Positions 20,201-27,151 of a DNA stretch of 64,000 nt are shown piece by piece (position 1 is the first letter of the stretch; each line of letters begins with the position of its first letter). Origin of the DNA: Wandonia haliotis (GTDB lineage: Bacteria > Bacteroidota > Bacteroidia > Flavobacteriales_D > Crocinitomicaceae); contig NZ_BAAAFH010000007.1 in the NCBI RefSeq assembly GCF_039523435.1, forward strand, positions 248,001 to 312,000, read 5' to 3'. Under the pieces are notes generated by a model. The model saw nothing but the letters and a program-made list of their open reading frames with translations, did no database searches and was not told the origin of the DNA. The position numbers and the translations under genes are program-made.

Positions 20201-22917
20201 GTGATATTTTCAACAATGTCAGCGACATTGACAATCAAGACTTTCCATCAACAACGCTTCCGCTGGTACAACAACACATTGCACGAGATTATGACGGAAC
20301 CCGGGATCAATTTAACAGTGATGCTTTAAAACGAGAGTATAATTTTTCGGGACATATTTTGAATCCATCTACTTACGTATATCAGGCTGTACATACAGAC
20401 ATGGACGTATTTCACTATCTGGCCGATGGACAACCGGCAAAAATTGAATATTCCCGAAGCGGACTGAACGATCCGTATACTTACGAATTTCTCTACAATT
20501 CCATGCATAAACTCATCGGTAAATCATTTATTCATCCAACAAACCCTGGCTACAACTTTACATGGAATACACAACTTGATCGCTTTGGAAGAACTTCACA
20601 AAACAGCGTACAACACATTTCAGGTAATGTATTAACCGGAAAATATTATTATGACTTTCTCGGAAACCTGCTTATGCAGGGAATTGGAGGAACAGGGTCG
20701 GGAACAAACCCACATATCGACTATGTATCTTACAAACAAAATATACGGGGAGAAACCACTGCCCGACTAAGTAACTCTTTGAAAATCGGATTGAATTATA
20801 GTCCCGGAGGAAATATCACCGCTCAACTCTGGCAAAATTCACACTTTGATCAGGTAACGGATATGAATCTCTATTTCTACACCTATGATAAAATGAACCG
20901 TCTGATCGGTGCAGATTATTTGAATGGAAGTTACGATTCTGATCCTTTTTCGTTCTTCAATGAAATAAATGGTTCTTTCCCGGACGATTTCACATGTGTC
21001 CCCTCAGGAACAATTATGGACCAGGAAATGAAACCCTACTTTGAACATTTTGACCAGAATATTAACGACGGGAAATTAGTCGAGTTCTCAAGAAAAGCTA
21101 TCACCTCTTTAAAAATTCTTTCTCAGCTTTATATCCAAAATGGCGTTTCTTATTCATACATGACCGGAGAAGAACAGAATATTTTTTTGGGAAAAGTAAT
21201 AGATCGAACAAAAGTAGAACAAGCTGAAATATACAACTTTGAGTACGTTATGGCTGATAAAGAAGCAGACACAGTACACCTCTTAGCGATTAAGGATACC
21301 CCCTTAACACCACAGCTGTTAAAGTATTCAAATATACTTTTAAGTAACGTATCTCTGGTTGAGATGAGCCAGTGTGAACCCAATGCAGCTACTACTGCAT
21401 ACGGATTTCTCCCCGATTTCAGCAGTCCTCAACTAATAAACAACAGTACTCCTTATGATGTAGCAGTATGGTATACCGAAAACGGAAATATCGGACAACT
21501 TAACAGAAATAATGAAACCGGAGGTAAAACTGAACAAACCTATACCTATGGAATGAGTACGAACTATCTGAATCAGGTAGACTGGCTTGCACCTCAACAA
21601 GCTCCTGTTTCGTATAATTATCAATATGATCCTGTCGGAAATCTTACGACCGATCTCAAAAACGGAGTTTCGGAAATAGCTTATACCCATTACAGAGATC
21701 TCCCCGTATCGATCACTAACAATTCGGGCACAAAAAACTATCGCTATAGTGCGAACGGAGTGCGAACTGTGAAAGAAAACAGTAGTTACGATATCGAATA
21801 TTACCTTGATGATGTTATTCTGGATAATTTTGGAAACGTTAAAAGCTACAAAACACCCGAAGGCTATGTGACGCCTTTCTTTTTCGATGGCGAAGTAAAT
21901 ATGGAACACTATTATCACGTAACAGACTGGTTGGGTACTATCAGAGGAGTAATCGACCAAAACGGAACCCTACTCAACGCTACTGATCACTATCCGTATG
22001 GCATGCGTATGCCGGGAAGGTCGTTTATCAGTGATGCGGAAGGAAACCGATACCAGTTTACGGGACACGAACATGATGGAGAAACCGGATATGATTATCA
22101 CGGGGCCAGGTACTACAACAGTGAACTCGGAAAGTATATGAGCATAGATCCGCTGGCGGCAAAGTTTCCAGCGTGGTCACCTTATAACTATGTGTTGGGG
22201 AATCCGGTGATGTACATCGACCCCGATGGTAGAGCACCGCAAGACTGGGTATTGAAAGACAACGGAACAATTTATTGGGATAATAATGCAAATGACCAAG
22301 CTTCAACAAAAGAAGGGGAAACCTATTTAGGAAAAGAGTTAACTTTTGTTTTCAATAGCTATATTGATGCTGATTTATGGGATGGCCCTATGGGGTCAAC
22401 TCCTGCTGGGGATAAATTAACTTCTACTATTACATTAAGAGCCTCTGAGAATGATAAAGGAGAGATAACAGGTATTAGTGCAAGTTATGCTTCTGTGATA
22501 GGAAAAACTCCTGTTGGAAAAGCTCGTGCATTTTATCCAGGAAAAGGGGGAAGTAATCAAAGAAGAGATGCAGAGCAAACAATGAATGCCGATGGAACTT
22601 TAAATAGTTTTAAAATTGTCTTTGAGCAACATGCAAGCGTTTCTCCTGAGGAAGAATCAGGTATGAGATTAATGGGATACAAAATCGTTGATGTATCTCA
22701 AAAGTTGGTTTTAGCTCAAAATAAAAACTATTTGTGGGTCGGAAGTTATACAAACATCTTCCCCTCGGCAACATTATCGGTAAATGGTCATCAGTTAATG
22801 CACTATGCACAGCCATCCTTTAAGGAAACGCATCAAGCACCAATAAAAGGCACTTGGCTTCCTCCATACTATGAATATGACTTTAGATATTATCCATCAA
22901 AATTCTTTAAACGTTAG
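14212..22917 (+). CDS. Giant secreted RHS/YD-repeat polymorphic toxin
   Basis: The start at 14212 gives a good signal peptide (MNHKKYF then a hydrophobic run, cleavage after FSQ, about residue 27) and a 2901-residue protein. The N-terminal third has the LPISLNYRSG-like opening and GLGWQMPIGSITR motif typical of Bacteroidota RHS shells. A linker rich in Gly/Pro/Ser follows near residue 1290, then many YD repeats from about 1620. The conserved RHS core ends with GYDYHGARYYNSELGKYMSIDPLA (near 2620-2645) and DPDG (about 2672). The last 230 residues are a variable tip starting APQDWVLKDNG; I do not know its activity. The shell should enclose the tip until delivery; no T9SS or VgrG partner is visible. 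Confidence 0.9.
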   Translation: MNHKKYFSPTACLLFMIFVTLNFGFSQNEKSFSEKLEGIQTSSKELTKSASTDESSIGQSGEMTTTIPLLTITSRTLSFPIQLNYRSGITTDQKSGPVGLGWQMPIGSITRDYGAYEPDYSSGLHEAEMRNFHSPTNTQLKGKFVSTGGAIVDPNCHTKVLAFDAIERVEGRVMPLSDKYHVEVPGMLSNTFFNGASMNNSNNYGWVLEEQENWRINESYKTFEISQEFSRINEINLVHNATTNRPLLNSSYAAAIVVPPYVKNAYFWHPTPNGDYFSPQDSQRVVRYEDFDSFTITDDNGIRYVFGRPLRGQKFIFSNDPYWSNHEGSCSNSANGSFWKIDFIAEWLLTAILSPDYIDLNENGIPDKNDEGDWIRFEYTSPTKVEDGFLSGSGVPSSQTVPRHREWSSFSQTDKASSLMRERAYLQKIITPVQEVDFTISKRFDVDHDFFTKPLNRYMNDFYFADKSMTSQGTPEDYDIFYPVETMKYDTIRSSSLLIDKTNYLSENLKTNTVVLEYADKGSTNELAVSSYLIRSNNNEEKTDGNGVTLGSPYKSTNFDIEEYKSTSEKRGKTTLLGVSFLDGEENEATKTDYQFEYAYNPSFDEFHKREIVRSYFFPSTRQGHPSATITTEPFQRALTPLGSYEEVLTGTDGLSTTTTIHSSVFAYDFLISFPFKEYTLNGSWHKNYIEQTLQPVNDAYGYFFVENCDICPQAWTLTSIKYPTGGIVSFEYEKGSFDQQADQLNWSFKPDQIPVVHNYNLLANKLSSEQYQAYQQGYIPPEVVIPPLYAAYEVSLPDSYGIRLKKKRINDLINPEVTKEFIYGTGHFTSLPSAYLQNYLQGFNQFIIRENFRWRSFPWYSSPSNSFASLALTAYSDIALDDYRSTHFYEKIETHNTDQSFIRRNYGSTIGTEIDYPEFSVFAFHMGYEGAQLVNKPRLTLAGDNVNRIPITIRSEEFFEGGETTPYKSIHYTYLRIIDTHPWQLDVDYTAGVTHLNELMLWNNQFPIHRYFGEGYIWYTSDTIPDSLYLPLLPESKMSYQRWATSKTLLKRKRTNYKGIITQTDYEYDDAHRISKAEISGSGIALPLITHTTYLHANTTLLANMVNLPVSTTQYLGAIAPENTLSAKAITYEFNHRAPKIKNTFVYKTDNVNPVTGTFTLVPFDYNSTNNPGWQIDQKDIYKYNRAKSAVSHRNNQLFGKTVFGYGLNLIKASFLHPDNSFDATYTGFEDMEGRWYIDEWENTDYLEEKWLMKPYYGWTFVPAVSTWKSVNPCTGQSGTQMNTQPGPGGSGTMPDPSPTKGGNYITVNDISNIEIGSEVEVRLQGSSLSNPNPYSWTLSTTVSNIFVNNQYPQRMVDFYYENGSYHPIWGDSGYEYTVCFSDPIEYPGSTHPWKSEYHNGQVSNEDAYHTINFTTVKVRSRLGHAISSTYAHTGKYSYKLPTKREANAEFRQTPVRPVRIHDYNLIPTECNTIGEPGGSVTFSSPPDYCFRNYEASVWLKYDYDLPKIGLPSDPMVPKSADTNADAIYVRGAVTTVDNGGNIKIICDVYNSTHTTLMEQFVFYPEDVSNGWKQYTIPIDAIPVTSGTWIDVYVVNEINQVGVGLKNYKSVFADDLLVYPKDAKYSYITFDKFGNETFVANNNDVFSYQRYDPKGRVISTYDVYGKLSSKISYSENAPLPSEQNHVTERIWVDNGMFNEKRYYLDGFGKTKQVMISDPDRGLRLVSESNVFDSQGRISRSYKPYVLQGASFENSYDPDFATRTNELYSSPNHFANAFIRADYENRPEEVLTSVSLPRMSFEGIISSTQHDFVTLTTITNPYTNESYVAGELIVHELQHPDGQTVRTYMDALGKVVLEEHRIGYNHFQNTDGSVDFTSSSPDLYAKTWFTYTADGKLTGIYDPNGKTTTFRYNSIGESIGTVSPDKGRTNFNYDKYGQLRFIKSEKDIVASSTNPYHTDQLKYFKYDKWGREIESGMVMSAEYNPNIDPNNLPFPSGDIFNNVSDIDNQDFPSTTLPLVQQHIARDYDGTRDQFNSDALKREYNFSGHILNPSTYVYQAVHTDMDVFHYLADGQPAKIEYSRSGLNDPYTYEFLYNSMHKLIGKSFIHPTNPGYNFTWNTQLDRFGRTSQNSVQHISGNVLTGKYYYDFLGNLLMQGIGGTGSGTNPHIDYVSYKQNIRGETTARLSNSLKIGLNYSPGGNITAQLWQNSHFDQVTDMNLYFYTYDKMNRLIGADYLNGSYDSDPFSFFNEINGSFPDDFTCVPSGTIMDQEMKPYFEHFDQNINDGKLVEFSRKAITSLKILSQLYIQNGVSYSYMTGEEQNIFLGKVIDRTKVEQAEIYNFEYVMADKEADTVHLLAIKDTPLTPQLLKYSNILLSNVSLVEMSQCEPNAATTAYGFLPDFSSPQLINNSTPYDVAVWYTENGNIGQLNRNNETGGKTEQTYTYGMSTNYLNQVDWLAPQQAPVSYNYQYDPVGNLTTDLKNGVSEIAYTHYRDLPVSITNNSGTKNYRYSANGVRTVKENSSYDIEYYLDDVILDNFGNVKSYKTPEGYVTPFFFDGEVNMEHYYHVTDWLGTIRGVIDQNGTLLNATDHYPYGMRMPGRSFISDAEGNRYQFTGHEHDGETGYDYHGARYYNSELGKYMSIDPLAAKFPAWSPYNYVLGNPVMYIDPDGRAPQDWVLKDNGTIYWDNNANDQASTKEGETYLGKELTFVFNSYIDADLWDGPMGSTPAGDKLTSTITLRASENDKGEITGISASYASVIGKTPVGKARAFYPGKGGSNQRRDAEQTMNADGTLNSFKIVFEQHASVSPEEESGMRLMGYKIVDVSQKLVLAQNKNYLWVGSYTNIFPSATLSVNGHQLMHYAQPSFKETHQAPIKGTWLPPYYEYDFRYYPSKFFKR

Positions 22918-22919
22918 TT

Positions 22920-23312
22920 ATGAAATTGACAATTTCCAATATTGTAATTTACTTTCTATCGAAGTATTTCTTACTCAGTATTATGACCGTTCTTCTAAAT
23001 GTTGGGGGTGGTTTTTTTGACAATAATATAATAGATATTTTATGCTATTTAGTGTTTTTCTTTGTTGTTCCTTTAGGAGCTCCAATAACTATTATTTTAA
23101 CATATCCAATGTATCTAATCAACAAGGTTAGAAAAGTAAGTTTTGCTTTACTTATACTTTTAGGAGTCTTTATCTTGGAAATTTTCTTATACTATACATT
23201 AGCATCCCAAAACGATTATGAAAGGCTTCTATTGAACTTTTTAGTAGGTGTTGTGCTTTGGTCAATATTTTTCCTAAAACGACTTTTAAATGAACGAAAG
23301 GCAACAAATTAA
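22920..23312 (+). CDS. Small integral membrane protein, likely immunity to the resident RHS tip
   Basis: This 130-residue protein has about four hydrophobic helices (near 8-28, 36-60, 72-92, 103-118) and begins 2 bases after the RHS stop. Position, size and direction are those of an immunity gene. A homologous tip in the 31.5 kb module is also followed by a different integral membrane protein, which suggests that this toxin family acts at the inner membrane. Immunity is inferred from position alone. Confidence 0.6.
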   Translation: MKLTISNIVIYFLSKYFLLSIMTVLLNVGGGFFDNNIIDILCYLVFFFVVPLGAPITIILTYPMYLINKVRKVSFALLILLGVFILEIFLYYTLASQNDYERLLLNFLVGVVLWSIFFLKRLLNERKATN

Positions 23313-23397
23313 CAGGTAGTGTATCAAACTATCACCTGCCGGCAAAAAGTGTATGTAACTTATTGAAAAATAACAGATAGAAAAATCAATTTGTATT

Positions 23398-23435
23398 GAA
23401 GCGAGTGGATATCTATATCCACTCGCTTCTTTTTT
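23398..23435 (+). terminator. Intrinsic terminator after the RHS operon, first copy
   Basis: A perfect 15-base-pair stem (23398-23412 with 23415-23429) is followed by a T-rich tail. It would stop transcription leaving the RHS and immunity pair. The hairpin is part of the 122-base repeat. Confidence 0.75.
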
Positions 23436-23519
23436 GGGTAGTGTATCAAACTATCACCTGCCGGTAAAAAGTGTATGTAACTTATTGAAAAATAATAGAT
23501 AGAAAAATAAATTTGTATT

Positions 23520-23557
23520 GAAGCGAGTGGATGTCTATATCCACTCGCTTCTTTTTT
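23520..23557 (+). terminator. Intrinsic terminator, second copy
   Basis: This is the same palindrome in the second 122-base repeat: a 13-base-pair stem (23520-23532 with 23539-23551) followed by TTTTTT. One base change opens the top of the stem slightly. Confidence 0.65.
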
Positions 23558-23592
23558 GTGTAAATAAGACCCTGTATGAACGAAAGTTCGTT

Positions 23593-23615
23593 GTAAGTGT
23601 ATCAAACTATCACCT
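23593..23615 (+). repeat. IS1-type left end next to the transposase
   Basis: This is the third copy of the GTA(A/G)TGTATCAAACTATCACCT sequence, 4 bases before the first ATG of the transposase. No matching inverted copy is evident after the gene; the best candidate, near 24448, shares only about two thirds of its bases. The right end therefore appears to be missing. Confidence 0.55.
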
Positions 23616-23619
23616 AATC

Positions 23620-24275
23620 ATGAACTGTAATTATTGTCTAAAAATTGTATAAAGAAAGGAAAGCAAAAGAACGGGACACAAAAATTTTTCTGTTGTTCCT
23701 GTAAGAAATACCAGCAAATGAATTACCAAAGGCAAGCTTTTCGTCCCGATATAGATAAACAAATCATTACTTTGGTAAAAGAAAGTTGTGGTATTCGCAG
23801 CATTTCACGGATTTTAAACATTTCTCCAACTACGGTTATCAGTAGAACTCTGAAAATTTCAGCGGGTTTAAAACGACCTTATCCCATTGTAAAAGGCAAC
23901 TGCTACGAAGTAGACGAATTATTCACTTATGTTGGTCAAAAAAGGAATCGAATTTGCATTTGCTATTCGTTAGAACCTAAAAGCGGAGCAATTATTGATG
24001 TTGTTGTAGGGAGAAGAAATAAAACGACACTTCGGAAAGTAACCGATACGCTTGTGTTATCGGATGCAAAACGCATCACGACAGATAAACTGAATAGTTA
24101 CAAAGACCTGATTCCAACCGAAATGCATTCTACGAAATTACGAGGGATTAATCATATCGAGCGAAAAAATTTATCACTTCGAACCCATCTGAAACGTCTG
24201 AATCGTAGAACGATTGCGTATAGTAAATCAATGGTAATGCTTTTGGCTGTGGTGAGAATTTATTTTTGGTGTTAA
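23620..24275 (+). pseudogene. IS1-family transposase with a -1 frameshift near its start
   Basis: From codon 8 on, the protein matches IS1 transposases: an InsA-like zinc finger (C-x2-C pairs), a helix-turn-helix, then the InsB-like catalytic part with VDELFTYVG, a TTDKLNSY segment and RIERKNLSLRTHLKRL. The natural start ATG at 23620 encodes MNCNYCL, with the first zinc-finger cysteines, but this frame stops after 10 codons. A run of five A at 23640-23644 needs six to join the frames. The downstream frame is otherwise open to 24275 from a TTG at 23634. Either one A was lost or slippage restores the frame. Confidence 0.8.
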
Positions 24276-24590
24276 CTAATGAAAAATAGCCCGTATTTTT
24301 TTCGTAAAAAACAAGTTGATAACTCTATTTTTCAATGGGTTTTGCTTATTTTTATTCTGCAAAACAGGGAGATAAGTTCTGCTCATAAAAATGTTCTTTG
24401 ATAGATTGAAATAGTTTACTCTCAACCACGGAATCCCGCCCCGGCGCAGGGTGATAGCTTGATGCAGCGAACAGCCGTATGAACGCTTTTCGGAGTCTGC
24501 GACCCCGGGAGCACGCTCCGAAAGCTGAGAAGACGTGTCTGCCCGCAAAGCAACTAAAGCCCGGAGACGGTAAAAGGCGGCCTACATATT
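24276..24590. other. Junction between IS1 remnant and RHS module A
   Basis: There is no gene here. It holds the remaining IS1 3' flank, a 63-base repeat also found at 34022, and the 5' part of the large repeat shared with 27757. The stretch 24435-24590 is GC-rich and noncoding in the module frame (stops are present) yet is nearly identical in the second module. Confidence 0.6.
24387..24449 (+). repeat. 63-base repeat, copy at the module A junction
   Basis: It is identical except for one base to 34022-34084. It begins AAAAATGTTCTTTGATAG and ends in CGCAG within the GC-rich start of module A. The second copy has no module behind it, so this is a useful marker of a lost or moved module. Confidence 0.8.
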
Positions 24591-25782
24591 ATGATCCACT
24601 CTATACACGAGAAATACGACGTCCGCGACCGGATGTACATTCAGTCTTCGGAGCTGATGTACTACCAGTTGTATTACGACGATCAAAGTGTCGGGACGGA
24701 CAGTTGGGGCGAGCCGGTGGCACAGTCCTTTAACCACAACGGAACGATCAACGGTACGCGAACGGTGTACAATTGGGATCATACGACCATGCCTTCTACT
24801 ACCGGAATGGAAGGGGCACTGTTGTACGGGTATCAGTACGATCGGTTGAACCGTCTGTTGCGTGCCGATGCGATTGTGGAGGATTATGTGGCTACTCAGT
24901 CCGGGAGTAATCTGTACAATTGTTACGGGATCGGGGATGTGAATGTCAATTATGATCCGGTGGGGAATATCAGACAGATTCTGCGCACGCTGCCCGAAAC
25001 GTATGCTATGGGAACGCTACAGTTGCAACACCTGAACTTTGCGGTGGGCAGTACGCACAACCAGGTCAGCGAGGTGACGGATCTGTTTACCGGACCGCGG
25101 GTGTTTACGTATGATGTGAACGGCAATCTGATCTCGGATAGTAAAAACGGGGTTTTACAAACGGATATCGGCAGGTCGTCTTACCCCTATCAGTTAAAGG
25201 GGATCCATCCAGCAACGTCAGAATCGATTCAGTATACTTATTTGTACGATACGGATGATTCCCGTATCTTTAAACGCGTTGAGAAAGGAAGTGCGCTACA
25301 AATGGAGTATTACCTGAAGGACATCGGAGTTTATAATATGACCAGTGACAAATGGACGTATTTTGTGCAGGGCGATGATCGGATTGCCAAGGTGTTTCCG
25401 CAAAATTACCAGTCTCCGGGGCAGAATGCTGCCAATACGGATCTGAAGGTTTCGCAGGGAATGGCGAATTTTTATGAGTACGATCATTTGGGGAATACGC
25501 GGATTGTGTATTCGGTACGGGATATCCACAACGGAACGACCAATTTTGATATTCACTTTGCAGCGGACTACTACCCGTATGGCAAGACCTTGCGTTACTT
25601 CGAAACCGCAGCGTTTGAGGAGAAGTTTTTGACAACCCAACACGAAAGGGATCGTGAAACGGGGTTTGATTATCGCGGGGCACGGTATTATGATAGTGAT
25701 TTAGGGAGGTTTTTGAGTTTAGATCCGTTGGCGGCTAAGTTTCCCGAGTGGAGTGCGTATAATTATGTACTGGGGAATCCAA
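24435..25782 (+). repeat. 1.35 kb direct repeat, copy A (RHS core)
   Basis: It is almost identical to 27757-29104, including about 155 bases upstream of the reading frame. Differences are scattered third-position changes. Identity stops just after the GGGAATCC codons of the RHS core boundary, where the toxin tips diverge. The last third is also repeated at 31503-31990. Confidence 0.88.
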
Positions 25783-26480
25783 TTTCATTTATTGACCCCG
25801 ATGGACGAGCACCAGTTGGAGATTATTATACTTTATCAGGATTATGGTTGGGATCGGATGGTGAAGATGACAATAAAGCTTATGTTGTAACTGGTTTTTG
25901 CGAAGATACTGACCCGGACGCATATAATTTCTCAGCTTCATCATTAAAAGAGATGAGAAATGGATCTCATTCAGGAGGATTAAAGGCTACTGATATAGGT
26001 ATGACAAATGAGGAGTTGAATTACAGAGTAATTCTTTCTATAATACGTACAACTGAAGGTCATGGAAATCCACTCGGATATGACTCTCAGTTTGGTAACA
26101 ATAAAATTTCTAATTATGATGACCATCCTAAAAAGGTAATTACCAGATGGGGAGATTCATCAAGTGCTGCTGGTGCATATCAATTCTTGTCTGGAACATG
26201 GGAGTCTCATTCCTCTAAATTAGGATTAAGCGATTTCAGCCCCTCAAATCAAGATCTAGCAGCACTTTCTGAGATCAGAATGGTAAAGGGAGTTTCGGAA
26301 CTTATAAAAAATGGTAGTTATGAACAGGCCGTAACAAAATTAAGTGGGAAATGGACTTCATTGCCTAATGGAAGACACCAGTGGAAACCAAATGTTAATT
26401 ATTTGTTCATGAGGTATCGGGCTAATGAACTTTCCAATAAATCGTTAATCGCAAGTCCTAAGGGAAGTTTAATTAAATAA
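24591..26480 (+). CDS. Orphan RHS module A with lambda-R-type lytic transglycosylase tip
   Basis: The 629 residues start inside an RHS shell: there is no signal peptide, and the ATG is only the first Met after an in-frame stop. Residues 1-400 carry YD repeats and the core end GFDYRGARYYDSDLGRFLSLDPLA. From about residue 475 the tip matches the whole length of phage lambda endolysin R (GH104): RTTEGHG with the likely catalytic Glu489, a YDDHPKK segment, SSAAGAYQFLSGTW, LGLSDFSPSNQD and WTSLPNG. It should cleave peptidoglycan glycan. A lipoprotein gene 8 bases downstream is the likely immunity. The truncated shell suggests a silent cassette or a recombination donor. Confidence 0.85.
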   Translation: MIHSIHEKYDVRDRMYIQSSELMYYQLYYDDQSVGTDSWGEPVAQSFNHNGTINGTRTVYNWDHTTMPSTTGMEGALLYGYQYDRLNRLLRADAIVEDYVATQSGSNLYNCYGIGDVNVNYDPVGNIRQILRTLPETYAMGTLQLQHLNFAVGSTHNQVSEVTDLFTGPRVFTYDVNGNLISDSKNGVLQTDIGRSSYPYQLKGIHPATSESIQYTYLYDTDDSRIFKRVEKGSALQMEYYLKDIGVYNMTSDKWTYFVQGDDRIAKVFPQNYQSPGQNAANTDLKVSQGMANFYEYDHLGNTRIVYSVRDIHNGTTNFDIHFAADYYPYGKTLRYFETAAFEEKFLTTQHERDRETGFDYRGARYYDSDLGRFLSLDPLAAKFPEWSAYNYVLGNPISFIDPDGRAPVGDYYTLSGLWLGSDGEDDNKAYVVTGFCEDTDPDAYNFSASSLKEMRNGSHSGGLKATDIGMTNEELNYRVILSIIRTTEGHGNPLGYDSQFGNNKISNYDDHPKKVITRWGDSSSAAGAYQFLSGTWESHSSKLGLSDFSPSNQDLAALSEIRMVKGVSELIKNGSYEQAVTKLSGKWTSLPNGRHQWKPNVNYLFMRYRANELSNKSLIASPKGSLIK

Positions 26481-26488
26481 TATCATTT

Positions 26489-27058
26489 ATGAAAATACTA
26501 AGTCTAACAATTGCTATTTTATTTGTTGCTTGCTCGGGAACAGATCTTCAAAAAGATTATTCACCTTCATTAAATTCAGTTTCTAACAAGTGGATTGATT
26601 ATGAACTAACACATCACTGTAATAATCTTGTAAAGATTAAAACAACCTATTCAAAAGTTGATGACACAATCTCTTTTAGGGGCTTTATTGTTAAAAATCA
26701 AGAAATCACTATTGATAAGGATGATAACACTCAACTGAGAGTAAAATTACCATTTGAATTTCAAACTATTTCTACAGGGACAGATTCAACAATTGTAATG
26801 TCAACAAGTGTTTCTAAAATTCAGTGTTTGAATGTTAACGGAAATACAATTATAAAACTTTATGGAACCAATTTTTTTGACCCTCATCATGAGTTTTTAG
26901 GATTAGTTTCCTTGGATGGTGATTGGTTATGGTATTATTATGGAACTATGTATGAAACTTATAAAGAATTCGGTAAGAAACAAGAATGGAATAATAAAAT
27001 TGGAGAAGATAAAATAAGTGATTTGAATGGTATGATTAATGTCCTCCCTAAAATCTAA
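26489..27058 (+). CDS. Lipoprotein, likely immunity to the transglycosylase tip
   Basis: The 189-residue protein has a clear lipobox (FVACSG, Cys near 16) and a beta-rich mature part with one disulfide-compatible Cys pair. It begins 8 bases after the stop of RHS module A. A periplasmic lipoprotein is the location expected for protection against a peptidoglycan-cutting toxin. I do not recognise a family; it has no evident similarity to known PliG/PliI-type inhibitors by eye. Confidence 0.65.
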   Translation: MKILSLTIAILFVACSGTDLQKDYSPSLNSVSNKWIDYELTHHCNNLVKIKTTYSKVDDTISFRGFIVKNQEITIDKDDNTQLRVKLPFEFQTISTGTDSTIVMSTSVSKIQCLNVNGNTIIKLYGTNFFDPHHEFLGLVSLDGDWLWYYYGTMYETYKEFGKKQEWNNKIGEDKISDLNGMINVLPKI

Positions 27059-27061
27059 AGC

Positions 27062-27151
27062 GTGTCTAAAGATACAAATACACGTTTTGAAATAGGGGTC
27101 GAGTTATTCAGATTAGTAAAACGTGGGGTTACTTGGAGGAAAATAAAATGA
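27062..27151 (+). repeat. MKDTRFEI-type leader frame, copy 1
   Basis: A short frame from a GTG encodes VSKDTNTRFEIGVELFRLVKRG and seven more residues, then stops with TGA overlapping the ATG of the next gene (ATGA at 27148). It is one of at least six related starts in this region. Confidence 0.6.

Larger units (their letters stand above)
23315..23558 (+). repeat. Two tandem 122-base repeats carrying IS1-type ends and terminator hairpins
   Basis: Copies at about 23315-23436 and 23437-23558 differ at only a few positions. Each starts with the end-like sequence GTAGTGTATCAAACTATCAC and finishes with a palindrome (GAAGCGAGTGGAT pairing with ATCCACTCGCTTC) followed by TTTTTT. A third copy of the first 23 bases lies at 23593-23615, just before the transposase gene. 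This looks like repeated left ends of an IS1-type element. Confidence 0.75.

Noticed and set aside
23315..23558. CRISPR-like direct repeats
   Set aside because: There are only two full copies of 122 bases, no short regular spacers and no cas gene.
24447..24475. Possible right inverted end of the IS1-type element (CAGGGTGATAGCTTGATG)
   Set aside because: It resembles the reversed left end at about two thirds of positions, but the same sequence is part of the repeated RHS-module start at 27770 and 40520, where no transposase is present. It is better explained as module sequence.
24470..24590. Group II intron domain-like text (AGCCGTATGAACG) at the start of the repeated module
   Set aside because: The matching second half of domain V is absent and no intron-encoded protein is nearby. 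Only a short chance match remains.
24479..24733. 84-codon plus-strand frame starting MNAFRSLRPREHAP (repeated at 27801)
   Set aside because: It runs across the module start in a different frame from the RHS protein and is preserved only by the duplication. No ribosome site or known family supports it.
25270..25683. Minus-strand reading frames of 115-188 codons inside the RHS cores (also 28592-29005, 31390-31956)
   Set aside because: They recur only because the core is repeated, lie antisense to clearly coding RHS sequence, and have no family-like text or start signals.
26010..26480. A prophage fragment carrying endolysin
   Set aside because: The transglycosylase is in frame with an RHS core, and no holin, spanin or tail gene is nearby. 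It is a toxin tip, not a phage lysis gene.
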